Positions 1 through 10,559 of a DNA stretch of 64,000 nt are shown here, piece after piece. The translations under genes were made by a program, and so were the position numbers. This DNA is from Hypomyces perniciosus (taxonomy: Eukaryota > Ascomycota > Sordariomycetes > Hypocreales > Hypocreaceae): the NCBI GenBank assembly GCA_008477525.1, contig SPDT01000006.1, forward strand, positions 1,267,501-1,331,500, read 5' to 3'. Below the pieces are notes generated by a model. The model ran no database searches. It had not been told where the DNA came from and worked only from the letters and a program-made list of their open reading frames with translations. Positions within the stretch are counted from its first letter, which is position 1. Every line of letters begins with the position of its first letter.

Positions 1-185
1 CTGAGATAACGATGCCCGGGTTTTGGAAGCTGAAGCAGATGATCACCCTTCTCTCGCAGAGAAGCTATTCTGATGGCTTTCTTCTTGCGAGGAAATACGG
101 CCTTGAGGGTTCGCGGGTCTGTCACCGGACACCCTCGCATATTGGAAATGGGGACGTGGTGTTGTGAATGGGATTTTGTCACCAT
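1..185 (-). CDS. unrecognised protein, N-terminal fragment (runs off left edge)
   Basis: An open frame starts at an ATG at 185-183 in good context (CAAAATGG) and stays open to the window edge (61 codons). The fragment begins MVTKSHSQHHVPISN and continues with a basic stretch (PRKKKAIRIASLREKG). The minus strand reads TATAAAT about 90 bases upstream, and a long pyrimidine tract lies further upstream, an arrangement common in fungal promoters. I do not recognise the family. The last bases of the window read CTCAG on this strand, so an intron end could fall right at the edge. It sits on the same strand and just downstream of the eaf3 chromo exon, where the second eaf3 exon would be expected, but it shows none of the MRG-domain residues. 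Confidence is limited by the short length. Confidence 0.4.
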   Translation of the reverse strand, partial: MVTKSHSQHHVPISNMRGCPVTDPRTLKAVFPRKKKAIRIASLREKGDHLLQLPKPGHRYL

Positions 186-271
186 TTTGCTTGAAGGCAA
201 GAAACAAAGAGGAATGTAGTGAAAGCGATGAGGAGCGATCAAAGAATAAAGAGTATTGGGGGGATATTGGC

Positions 272-278
272 ATTTATA
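272..278 (-). promoter_or_regulatory. TATA-box-like element
   Basis: TATAAAT on the minus strand, about 90 bases before the ATG at 185. It is consistent with a promoter for the partial gene at the left edge. Confidence 0.35.
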
Positions 279-380
279 GCAAATGCTCAGGAGTAGTCAA
301 GGTTTGCCTCCGAAATAGACGTCGGGCAGAGCAAGAATATGACTTTTGTGGCTGGCGAAGCAAAATCTTGTTTAATTCGT

Positions 381-436
381 GGAGGAGGAGGAAGAAGAAG
401 AAGAAGAAGAAGAAGAAAAAAGAAGAAAAAAAGAGG
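381..436. repeat. polypurine (GAA)n tract
   Basis: GGA/GAA triplets followed by A-rich GAA units, purely purine on the plus strand and pyrimidine on the minus strand. It lies upstream of the partial minus-strand gene and is probably a promoter-type CT tract or a microsatellite. The rest of 186-797 holds no gene I can support. Confidence 0.8.
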
Positions 437-797
437 GTGTTGTCTGGATCGGGTGGTGAAGGGGCAGCCGTGCAAAGAAGGCTGTGGGAGCAGAGATTTA
501 GACTCGCACAGCCTGGGAGAATGAAACCAAAAATCTCCTCGAGTGCAAAACCGCCGAGCATATCAGGCTCGATAAAGTTATGGTCGTTGTGTGCTGCGGC
601 GTATGCTTTTCGCGTCGCTTTTGTGGTCAAGAGAACTACTCTGACTCGCAGCCACACAAAGCATGATGACCCCCTCTCCTCAGCCTTTACTCACAGCCTT
701 TTGGCTACGAACGTAGGGTGCATTGCATGAAAGACAAATCCAGGACGAACATGCAATGAAAGGCTCAAAAGAATCAAAACAACGAGTCAACTCTTAC

Positions 798-1193
798 CTG
801 CTCCAGCTCCCAGTCCTTGGCTCTCCTGCCTCCTCTGCCTCCCTGGGTCACGGCTGAGCCTCGCTCCTCACTCCCTCGTCCGGACTCGCCGCCGCTCTTC
901 GCGTTCTTCTTGGGGACCTTTGCGTTTTTCTGAATGCTGTTTTTGATCTGCGCGTGAAGCTGAGCCGCCAGCTCCTTGTGCTCATCGTCAAAGGGCCTGA
1001 TGCGGTCGTCCAGCACCCAGTCATCCCACGTGTTCTTCCAGCCTTTGTAGTGAACTTTGTACCGATACCCTTCGTTGGGCTTCTCTGCTGCCTGCACGTC
1101 CATAATTTTGGCCTCGTAGAGCATGTCCATGTGGAAACAAAGGACTTTTTCATCCTTGTTATATTTTGGGCCCTCTTTCTTCGCAGGGGCCAT
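798..1193 (-). CDS. eaf3: Eaf3-type chromo-barrel exon (MRG domain missing from the window)
   Basis: Eaf3 is the MRG15-family subunit of the NuA4 acetyltransferase and Rpd3S deacetylase complexes; its chromo barrel reads methylated H3K36. The exon starts at ATG 1193 (MAPAKKEGPKYNKDEKV) and encodes a typical chromo barrel (residues about 10-72) with VLCFHMDMLYEAKI, the aromatic KVHYKGWKNTWDDWV and DDRIRPF, then a basic Gly/Ser linker ending RRAKDWELEQ. A clean donor (CAG|GTAAGAG) follows at 798/797 in phase 0. In relatives the next exon begins with an FHNRPSI-type sequence and carries the MRG domain. I searched 1-797 on both strands and found none; another gene start (185) occupies the space. 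Without splicing the frame ends seven codons later. The gene is either split by a rearrangement, joined by an unusually long intron, or affected by misassembly. Confidence 0.8.
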
Positions 1194-2085
1194 GATGAGA
1201 TGCTTGCGAGTCCCCGATGATTTTTTTTGGTTGTCTGCAAAAGGAGGCCGACACCAGAAAATTGCAATCACTGGCTGCTTCTAATGCCTTCCCGTCGTAT
1301 GGATGGGATTTGAGAAGAATAGCGGGATATTAATGGGCACAGATGTTGGGAGATACACGTGAGATGTGAGATGTGAGATGAGAGGTGAGAGTTGAGTTAG
1401 TTGGTGTTGATACAGTAGTACAAGTATTATTACGGAGTACTCCGTGCAGGAGTCTGGATTCAGGACTTCGGAATGACGGTACGTACCGCGATCCCAAAAA
1501 ACCGCGTTAAGTGGCTACAAAGTACTCCGTACAAAGTAGTACATACACGCGTCGCGAATCTCTTTGGCTGTCAGCTTAGCTTCCTGCTTTGCTTTCATCA
1601 AGACATATCCCAATCGAACAATTAAACGGATCCTGAAGGTTTACCAAAACATAATATCTATATTTGAAATATGGCATCAAATATTCGAATGCCGTTTCCC
1701 AGGTTGAATCGGGTATAAATATAACTACAATATCCTCATAACTCATCCCCATGTCCGGTTTACGCAAAACGCCATGTTGAAGACTTTTGGATAGCCATCA
1801 TGTTTATTATGACAATCTCCCATGTTCTCTCCCAATTGGGAGGATAAACGCATATATGTTGAATGCTCGCCCAACCGACTTTCCGTTCCTACCCGTGTCC
1901 CTCATAGTGCTAAACTTTTGTTGGGTGCTGTAATAACCTGTCTCATCACCTACCCATCCCAAAACGCCGATGTTGAAATCGTACCTGGCTCAAGGCACAG
2001 CCTCCGTCAAATACTGTCAAACTAGTTGAGCATTGCTCCGCCTCCTACATCCCAAGAAAAGAAAGGAAATAAAGGGTTGAATTAT
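1194..2085. other. intergenic region between eaf3 start and met6 3' end
   Basis: 892 bases with no convincing coding frame. They contain GAGATGTGAGAT-type short direct repeats (about 1360-1390), the palindrome TACGGAGTACTCCGT at 1431-1445 and TACTCCGTA at 1523-1531. The right part is the met6 3' flank. Confidence 0.7.
1431..1445. repeat. TACGGAGTA/TACTCCGTA dispersed motif, palindromic copy
   Basis: TACGGAGTACTCCGT contains the perfect 14-base palindrome ACGGAGTACTCCGT. The 9-mer core recurs exactly, in one orientation or the other, at 1523, 5028, 5551, 17492, 25447, 27447, 27676, 28472, 28828, 47747, 47827, 52222, 58978 and 59172. All copies lie between genes. Confidence 0.85.
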
Positions 2086-4497
2086 TTATTTGGCGTACTT
2101 GGCCCGGAAGAACTTGGCGGCGTTGACCATGTTGACCAGAGCCTCCTTGGTCTCCTTCCACTGTCGGGTCTTCAGACCGCAGTCAGGGTCGATCCACAGC
2201 TGCTCGGGCTTAAGGTACTGGAGCATCTCCTCGATGCGGTCCTTGATCTCCTGCTCGCTGGGAACACGGGGAGAGTGGATGTCATAGACACCAGGGCCGA
2301 TGTGGCGGGGGTAAGCCTCCTCGACGAAGACGCCGAGCAGCTTGGCATCGGACTTGCTGTTCTCAATGGACAGAACGTCGGCATCGAGAGCGGAAATGGC
2401 GTGGAAGAAGTCCTGGAACTCGGAGTAGCAGAAGTGAGAGTGGATCTGGGTGGAGTCCTCAACGCCAGTGGTGGAGAGTCGGAAAGCCTTGACGGCCCAG
2501 TCAAGGTAGGCCTCACGCTCCTTGCCGGAGCGGAGAGGAAGACCCTCACGCAGAGCAGGCTCGTCGACCTGGATAACGTCAACGCCAGCCTTCTCAAGGT
2601 CGACGACCTCGTCGCGAAGGGCCAGAGCAAGCTGCTCGGCCTGGACGGACTGGTGGACGTCGTCACGAGGGAAAGACCATCGCAGGCAGGTAACAGGACC
2701 AGTCAGCATACCCTTCATGGGCTTGCTGGAAACCGAGACGGCGTACTTGGACTCCTTGACGGTCATGGGAGCGGGGCGAGAGATGTCGCCGACAATGATG
2801 GGGGGACGGACGCAACGAGATCCGTAGCTCTGAACCCAAGCGTGGGTGGTGAAGGCATAACCATCCAGGCGCTCACCGAAGTACTGGACCATGTCGTTTC
2901 GCTCCGGCTCACCGTGAACGAAGACATCGAGGCCAAGCTCCTCCTGGATCTTGACGTTCTCCTTAATCTCTTGCTCAATGAATCCATCGTACTCCTGAGC
3001 GGTGATCTCGTTCTTGGTCAGCTTGTTTCGCTGAAGGCGAATCTCCTTGGTCTGAGGGAAAGAGCCGATAGTGGTAGTGGGGAACAGAGGAAGGTTGAGC
3101 TTCTTCTGCTGGGAGGCAATTCGGACGGGGAACTCGGACTTTCGGTTGTAGTCCGCCTCGACAATCTTGGACTGGCGGTCCTTGACCTTGGGGTCGTTGG
3201 TGCGAGCAGAGGTAGCACGAGCGTGGATAGACTTGGCGTTGGCCTCGAGCTGCTCACGAACGGCGGCAGGGCCCTCAGTCACAGCCTTGGCAATGACAGC
3301 AATCTCAACAGCCTTCTCCGAGGCGAAAGAGAACCAGTCGGCAATCTCGGCGTCCAGCTTCTTCTCGCTGGCCAGAGTGTGGGGGGTGTGCAGAAGAGAG
3401 CTGGAGGTGGCGACAATGACACGGTCCTTGCCGAGCTTCTGGATGGCAGTCTCAGCGGTCTCAATGGCTCGCTTCAGGTTGGTCTTCCAGATGTTTCGTC
3501 CGTCGACGACACCGGCAGACAGGATGGTGTTGGGGCCAAAGGCACCGAGAACGGTCTCGAGCTGCTCAGGGTTGCGGACAAGGTCAATGTGGACAGCGTA
3601 GATATCCTTGGGGACGAGGTCTAGGTTGTGGACGATGTCACCGAAGTAGGTGGTGAAGACGAGCTTGGGGATCTTGTCACCCAGGCTGGCGAACTTCTCA
3701 TAGGCAGGCTTGAAAGCAGCCTTGGTCTTGGCAGGGAGATCGAAGACCAGAACAGGCTCATCGATCTGGACAGTCTCAGCGCCAGCCTCCTTGAGCTTGA
3801 CGAGCAGCTGCTCGTAGATAGGCAGCAGCTTCTCCAGCAGGTCAATGGGGTCAACGGACTGGCCACGGTCGGCCTTTCCGAGGTGGAGGAAGCTCACGGG
3901 GCCAACAAGGACGGGGCGGGTATTGACGCCAGCCTCCTTGGCCTCGGTGAACTCGGCAACAGCCTTGGGGGTGTCGACGAGCTTGAAAGTCTGGCCATCC
4001 TGGAAGGTAGGCTTGACATAGTGGTAGTTGGAGTCGAACCATTTGACCATCTCCAGACTGGGGACGTCAATGCCTCCCTTCTGGTGGCCACGGCCCATGG
4101 CAAAGTACTGGTCAATGGTGTCGAGACCATCCTTGGTGTACCGCTCGGGAACAGCCTATCGTCGTAATTGTCAGCTTTGAAGCAATTGGGGGCTGTCATG
4201 GGTTGCTTACACCGAAGTCCTGGATGTGGGACAGGACCTGATCGTACAGAGCGAAGTCGTTGCTGGGGATGATGTCGACACCGGCATCCTGCTGGATCTT
4301 CCAGTGGGCAAGACGGAGGCGCTTGGCCTCGGTGAGAAGCTCAGCCTGGGTAAGCTTTCCACCCCAGTCTTACAGACTGTTAGCTGGGTTGCATCGGAGC
4401 AGACAGCGAGTATGAACGACTTACAAGCTTCGGTGGCCTTCTTCAGGTCACGGTTAACTCCCATACGAGGGAAACCGAGAACTGCTGACTGAACCAT
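2086..4497 (-). CDS. met6: cobalamin-independent methionine synthase (Met6/MetE)
   Basis: Transfers a methyl group from 5-methyltetrahydropteroyl-triglutamate to homocysteine, the last step of methionine synthesis in the cytosol. Exons: 4497-4425, 4368-4211, 4155-2086, giving 766 residues, the usual family length. Introns of 56 and 55 bases have GT-AG ends, and joining restores KKATEAYWGGKLTQAE and SHIQDFGAVPERY. The start MVQSAVLGFPRMG is the conserved family N-terminus. The C-terminal barrel keeps the zinc ligands in IHSHFCYSEF and DPDCGLKTRQW and the homocysteine/folate signature QVDEPALREGLPL. The gene is divergent from lys2 across 1.2 kb that holds a TGAGTCA box, so general amino-acid control is likely. 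Codon use is strongly biased to C-ending codons, as in highly expressed genes. Identification is secure. Confidence 0.97.
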
Positions 4498-5690
4498 CTT
4501 GGCGGCTGATTCAGATACAAACTCAGGTCTTGTGATTGTATGTTAAGGTGCTATTCAAGGAAAAGCCAAGTTAGTCGAGGGGCCGCAAGGCAAAGCGAAG
4601 TCGGGGCGAGGAAATATCCCAATCACGTACCGAATATCAGCTGGATAGCCCTGTGTAGGTATATCACAGCAGATTGAGCAGATGAGAAATGAGCCCTGTG
4701 TAGAAGAAAAGGAGAAAAGGGCACAATGAGGAGGAGATGGGGAGAAAAAGAAGAGAAGAAGAGAGAAGATGGGCGGCGGTGTCAGAAAAATATGAAGTCA
4801 CTTGGAAGCGGGGGAGGGGCAGAAGCAATCGGAGGGGCCGGGTTGGTTTGGTTGGCTGGGGGTCGTCATAGAGGAGGTTCCCTTCCCTGGCACAGTGCTG
4901 GGCTCAACGGAATCACAGTGTTGGGCTCGCACCGACCACTCGTTTTTTTTTTCTCTCCCTGTCTCTCTCTTTCTCGCTCTCGCTTGCAGCCTGATCATCT
5001 CATCTTGCTGACTGCAGTACGGACTACTACGGAGTATGCAGGTCATGGAACGAGTCAGCATAGTGCGCAAATTGCGCCATAATAGCGGGTGGCTCCGTTT
5101 TGACGCCCAGCTTCCTCACTACTAGGTACCTAACCTAGTACATACGAGTAGCTATCTGTCGTAGGAACACCGAAGAAGTCCGTGTTGGGCATCGTAGTAA
5201 GGCAGTAGTAATGCTACTACTAATACTACTACTCCAAAGTATTACTCCATACTACCTAGGTGCCAAGGTACTACGGAGCTGCCGTACATTAGTAGTCCGT
5301 ACAATACATACATAGAATAGGTACGGAGCAGCCCTGCAATTGACTCCCTGCAACTCCGATGCCTTGCTACCCCGCCATGGAAAGGCGTTATGGGACACCG
5401 GTCCTTTTTTCTCTCAGCAGTCGGGGCTTTTCGTTTTCATCCGATCTCGCAAGCCCGCGGTCTTGGTGAGTCAAGTGAAGCAGAAAAAAACTTGACGGCC
5501 TGTGTTTTCTTTTATCCGACCTCAATTGAAGCATCCGTGATAATACGAAGTACTCCGTAACCAACATCAAACATTCCGAACTTCATTTCTCCGAACCAAC
5601 GTCTCCCTCCGTGATCACATCACTATCCCGTACTGTCACCTTCTTGTCCAACCCTGCGAGATCCTGCCAGGCCCTGCCAGGCCCTGCAAC
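4498..5690. promoter_or_regulatory. shared divergent promoter of met6 and lys2
   Basis: 1193 bases between two divergent start codons. It includes a CT-rich tract (about 4942-4988), exact TACGGAGTA copies at 5028 and 5551, a triplet-rich patch of TACTACTAATACTAC type (about 5195-5300) and one perfect CPC1/GCN4 site at 5467-5473. No open frame here looks like a gene. Confidence 0.7.
5467..5473. promoter_or_regulatory. CPC1/GCN4-type site TGAGTCA
   Basis: A perfect TGA(G/C)TCA box 218 bases before the lys2 ATG. In fungi this is bound by the bZIP regulator of cross-pathway amino-acid control. Weaker relatives are TGACTCC at 5341 and GAGTCA at 5050. Function is inferred from the flanking genes. 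Confidence 0.55.
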
Positions 5691-8600
5691 ATGCCCCTGC
5701 TGCCGGATCCGACCGCGGACCTTGACTGGTCTGGGTACGTTGGATCAATCCAGTCCCATTTCAGTGAGCAGGCCCAGAAGAACCCGGATCGGGTATGCGT
5801 TGTAGAGACGAAGTCGTCAGAATCCCCCGAACGGAGCTTCACCTACAAGCAGATCTATGAGGCCTCGAATACTCTGGCCCACCACCTTCACGATGCTGGC
5901 GTCACAAACGGCGATGTTGTCATGATATGGGCACATCGCTCTGTTGACCTGGTTGTTGGTGTTATGGGAATTCTGGTATGCTTGTTCTCATCCAACTCCG
6001 AATCTACGGAGCATCACGTAATTCAACATGCTTATGTTAACATGCAATAATAGGCCTCTGGCGCTACCATGAGTGTCCTTGACCCATTGTATCCACCAAC
6101 TAGACAACAGATCTACCTGGAAGTCGCCCAGCCTTGTGCGTTGGTTAGCATTGGGAGGGCTACAGACGAGGCAGGCCCTCTGGCTCCCATTGTGCGCAAG
6201 TATATCGATGATGAACTCAAACTCAAGACTGAGGTTCCTGCCCTCAGAATCCGCGATGATGGCTTCTTGGAAGGCGGCGAAGTCGATGGCAAGGATATCT
6301 TCTTGCAAGCGAGAGACAAGGCTGTCTCTGCTCCTGACGTTATAGTCGGTCCAGATAGCAACCCGACTTTGTCCTTTACATCCGGAAGTGAAGGACGACC
6401 CAAAGGAGTACTAGGCCGTCACTTTGGTCTCACCAGGTACTTCCCATGGATGTCAGAGAAATTCAACCTCACATCAGAGAGCAAGTTTACCATGTTGTCG
6501 GGAATTGCTCATGATCCCATCCAAAGAGACATATTTACCCCTCTCTTCCTCGGTGCACAACTACTGGTTCCGTCCAAGGAGGACATTGCACATGAGAGAC
6601 TTGCAGAATGGTTTAGGGAACAGAATCCAACGGTTACCCATCTTACACCTGCTATGGGTCAAATTCTCGTTGGCGGTGCGACAGCAGAGTTTCCCTCCCT
6701 ACAAAGCGCCTTCTTCGTCGGCGATGTGCTCACCAAGAGAGACTGCCGGAGCCTTCAACGGCTAGCTGCCAATGCCACCATCATTAACATGTACGGCTCG
6801 ACCGAGAGTTCTAGGGCAGTTAGTTACTTTGAAATACCTTCCAGAGCGAAAGATTCGACGTTCTTGGAGACCCTGGGGGATGCTATGCCTGCTGGAAAGG
6901 GAATGGAGAATGTACAGTTGCTCGTCATTGACCTACAAGATTCCAAGAGAATATGTGGGGTTGGAGAAGTGGGAGAGATTTACATGAGAGCAGCTGGTCT
7001 CTCAGAAGGTTACATGGGACACAAGGAGCTGAACGACCAAAAGTTTCTGAACTCCTGGTTCGTCGACACTGAGCAATGGGTAGCAGCCGACCAGAACGCC
7101 AATCAGAATGAGCCCTGGAGGAAGTATTATAAGGGGCCACGAGACAGACTGTATCGAACGGGTGACTTGGGACGTTACCTTGAATCCGGAGACGTCGAGT
7201 GCACTGGTCGGGCGGACGATCAAGTCAAGATCCGCGGTTTCCGTATTGAGCTCAACGAAATCGACAGCAACCTGAGCCAAAGCCCTTTCATTCGAGACTG
7301 CAAGACATTGGTTCGAAGGGACAAGAACGAGGAACCTACCCTGGTCAGCTATATTGTACCAGAGCTGAACTATTGGCCCCAATTCTTGCAGACCCAGGGC
7401 CTTGAAGATATTGAAGATGAGGGTACAGATATTGGATCTACCAAGGTCTTTTTTAAGCGGTTCAGGCGTATGCAGGCTGAAGTGCGAGATCATTTGAAGG
7501 GACGCTTGCCAAGTTATGCCGTACCCACGATCTACATCGTTCTCAACAAGCTGCCACTGAACCCCAATGGCAAGGTTGACAAGCCCAACCTGCCGTTCCC
7601 GGATATTGTGGAACAGACAGAGGATGCATCAGATGATGATTTGAAGCGATGGGAGTCCATGACCGAAACGGAGCGAACAATTGCGACCCATTGGGCAAAT
7701 CTCATCCCTGGTATTAATGCAAAGACCATCACGCCGCAAAATGACTTCTTTGATCTTGGTGGACACAGTCTTTTGGCCCAACAGATGCTGCTCGTCATCC
7801 GCAAGGCTGTTGGCGCTAATGTCTCCATCAACTCTCTCTACGAAAACCCTAGCCTGGCCGGTTTCAGTGCACAGGTTGACAAGCAACTCTCTTCGGGGAA
7901 CAGTGACGCCGCTCCACAGGAAGAACAGGAGCCCGCATACGCCGCCTCCTTCGACGAGCTGGTCAAACAGCTCCCAGCTTCATATCAGTCTGCGGACCCC
8001 GCATCAATTCGATCCCACGGGAAGCCTGTAGTATTACTTACTGGCGCAACAGGGTTCCTTGGTGCCTATTTGATTAAGGAGATCCTGGAGAGAACTAGCC
8101 GTTCAATAGAGTTGATTGCACACGTTCGAAGCGTGAAGGACCCAAAGGCAGCATTTTCGCGCCTTCGTCGTTCTCTAGAAGGCTATGGATTATGGCGTGA
8201 TGAATGGTTGTCCAGATTGAGCTGTGTAGTTGGCGACCTGGCACAACCAAACCTCGGCCTTGACGCTGACGTATGGGAGGTGTTGGCTCGACGAGTCGAT
8301 GTGGTGATCCACAATGGTGCTATGGTTCACTGGGTGAAGAGATACCAAGATATGATGGCGGCAAACGTCAATTCTACTATTGACGCCATGAGGCTGTGCA
8401 ATGAGGGAAAGCCCAAGACTTTCACCTTTGTCAGCTCCACCAGCGTTCTCGACACTGACCACTACGTCAAGTTGTCGGCACAGCAGGGCAACACTGGCCG
8501 GGGTTTCGTTCCTGAGAAAGATGACCTGATGGGCAGTCGAACTGGCCTGGGAACAGGTTACGGCCAGACAAAGTGGGTTTCCGAGCAGCTTGCTCGCGAA

Positions 8601-9293
8601 GCAGGACGACGTGGACTTCGTGGGTCTGTCGTGCGACCCGGGTACATTCTTGGCGACTCGGAGACCGGAGTGTGCAACACTGACGATTTCCTGATTCGCA
8701 TGCTGAAGGGCTGCATCCAACTTGAGGCCCGGCCTCACATCATCAACTCGGTCAACTCGGTCCCCGTCAACCACGTTGCCCGAGTGGTTGTCGCTTCGGC
8801 GCTCAATGCCTTGCCTGGAGGTGTGCACGTGGTGCACGTCACCGGTCATCCCCGCTTGCGCATGAATGAATATCTTTCCTTGCTCGAGTACTACGGCTAT
8901 AATGTACGTGAAGTCGGCTATGATCAGTGGAAGGGCGATCTGGAGCGATATGTCTCGGCTGGTGGTCAGGAGAAGGACCAGGAACAGCATGCGCTCATGC
9001 CGCTCTACCACTTCTGTGTCAACGACCTCCCAGCGACGACACGGGCTCCCGAGCTTGATGACAAGAATGCGGTCAAGATTTTGAAGGACGATGCAGAGCA
9101 CTGGACCGGCATTGACGAGAGTTCAGGCTACGGCATCGGTAGAGAGGATGTCGGCCGGTATCTGCGATACCTGGCCGAGATTAACTTCGTGGGCTGGCCG
9201 ACGGGCAAGGGACGGGCTTTGCCTGAAGTCCATCTCACCCAGACGCAGCTCGAGGCAGCTGGAGCTGTCGGCGGACGTGGAGGAGGCAAATAA
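5691..9293 (+). CDS. lys2: L-2-aminoadipate reductase Lys2 (adenylation-carrier-reductase)
   Basis: Reduces alpha-aminoadipate to its semialdehyde in fungal lysine synthesis, using ATP, a phosphopantetheine arm and NADPH. Exons 5691-5975 and 6054-9293 (78-base intron) give 1174 residues, a normal length. The adenylation domain covers about residues 20-600, with the nucleotide loop FTSGSEGRPKGV (about 203-214), MYGSTESSRAV, RTGDLGRY and NPNGKVDKPNL. The carrier domain has DLGGHSLLAQQ with the phosphopantetheine serine near 667. The reductase domain starts with VLLTGATGFLGAYL (about 755) and has the YGQTK catalytic pair near 930. It needs a separate phosphopantetheinyl transferase (Lys5), not in this window. 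Divergent from met6 and downstream of a TGAGTCA box. No unusual feature. Confidence 0.97.
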
Positions 9294-9715
9294 AACGGCA
9301 TTGGTTAGGTATAAACGGGGAGTTGGGGACGGAGTATTTGATGTATACTGGGCATATAAAAAGACACGCGGGGAAAAGCGAGTCATGGCGATGGTGATTG
9401 ATATTCGCTTCTCCATAGTTTTCCGGAGTATAAAAGTCTTGCAAAAGATGCCATTCATTCGTATCCAAACGACTTGTGCTTTCTTAATAAGGTCTTTTTT
9501 GTCTTGGTGATCGTGTGGTTGCCCGAAAGGCTCCGAATCGGTCGGTGCTGACCCACCAACACTTTACGCGTCGAGACAGCCTTAGCCTCGCGTTATACAA
9601 CCTCCCAAGCTCACCAGCATTTCTCCTCTCACCTTCACTGTACATAGGTACACAACCCTAGCCCTCAACTCACTCCCCCTACAACTCACCATATAACAAT
9701 CAAAATACCTCAGAA
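9294..9715. other. lys2 3' flank and promoter of the Nkp2-like gene
   Basis: 422 bases without a supported gene. The right half is C-rich and T-rich, typical of a fungal promoter and leader leading into ATG 9716. Confidence 0.6.
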
Positions 9716-10343
9716 ATGGCACCAACCGAATCCGACATCCTCACAAACTACCTCCTCCAACCCGCCCCCCTCCCCTCCATCACCACCTTCGACCAGTTCA
9801 AAGCCCTCTTCCCACGCCCGCTGCACGACTCACCACAGCTCCGCTCGCTCTACCGCGACCTGCAAGCCCAGCGCAACACCATCGTCGATGCCGTCGCCGC
9901 AAATGTCGCCGAGGAGGTAAAGCGCGGTGTCGTCATGCGGAGGGAAGTCCTGCGCCAGCGACGGGAGGCAGAGAGGGAGGATGTAGACGGTGAGATTGAA
10001 ATCGAGAGAGCGGTAGGAATTCCTCAAACTTTTATTCTGCATTTCTTTCTGGAGTGGTGTGCTAATCATGGAACCCGGGCAGTTGTTTGGTGATGAATCT
10101 GGGTTGAAGCAAGCCAAGCATTCTCTTAATTCTGTAGTCCCTGAACTCGAAGGGGCGGTTGGTGCCCTCGAGGAAGAGATCAGGAAGCTCGAGGAAGAAG
10201 AGGTTGCTCTGAAAGAGTCTGTTCAACAAACTATCGGTGGGCTGAGTGACCTCCGTTACGGCAGATTGGCCAATAGCCAGCTCAAAGACGAGATCCTTGA
10301 TGGCCTCACTTCACTTCAAGAAACATGCGAGAGCAAGTCATGA
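9716..10343 (+). CDS. Cnl2/Nkp2-family inner kinetochore protein
   Basis: Nkp2/Cnl2 is a non-essential subunit of the constitutive centromere (COMA/Ctf19-type) network. Exons 9716-10012 and 10083-10343 join at GAGAGAGCG|GTAGG...CAG|TTGTTTGG to give 185 residues. The N-terminus shows the family pattern SDILTNYLLQPAPLPSI followed by FDQFKALFPRPLHDSPQLR, where the conserved FxxLFP-type element sits. The rest is charged coiled coil (RREVLRQRREAERED, EEEIRKLEEEEVALKE). It lies 1.7 kb from the CENP-Q-like gene, another subunit of the same network. Identification rests on the N-terminal pattern, length and coiled coil; a profile search would settle it. Confidence 0.75.
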
Positions 10344-10559
10344 CCAAAGAATTACGTGGCGTCTCTCATTACCAGGTGCGTATAGTCAACGCAAGTGCCC
10401 AGAGCGTCCGAGCCAACAGTCCCAGGTTGGGAATTCGTACAAAAAGCCGCCGTTTTTTAACATATACGTTGTCCCATCCCATGGCCCATATCTATCCAAT
10501 AACATACCCCAACCAAGAGTTGAAATCATAAGGATTAAGAGGTTTATTCATTCCCGAGC

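Noticed and set aside
164..730. Plus-strand frame of 188 codons with a long Arg/Lys run
   Set aside because: It is the antisense of the pyrimidine tract and promoter of the left-edge gene; lysine/arginine run comes from the GAA repeat.
2026..3624. Plus-strand frame of 532 codons
   Set aside because: Antisense shadow of met6, produced by its strong codon bias.
8190..9101. Minus-strand frame of 303 codons
   Set aside because: Antisense to the lys2 reductase domain; no domain of its own.
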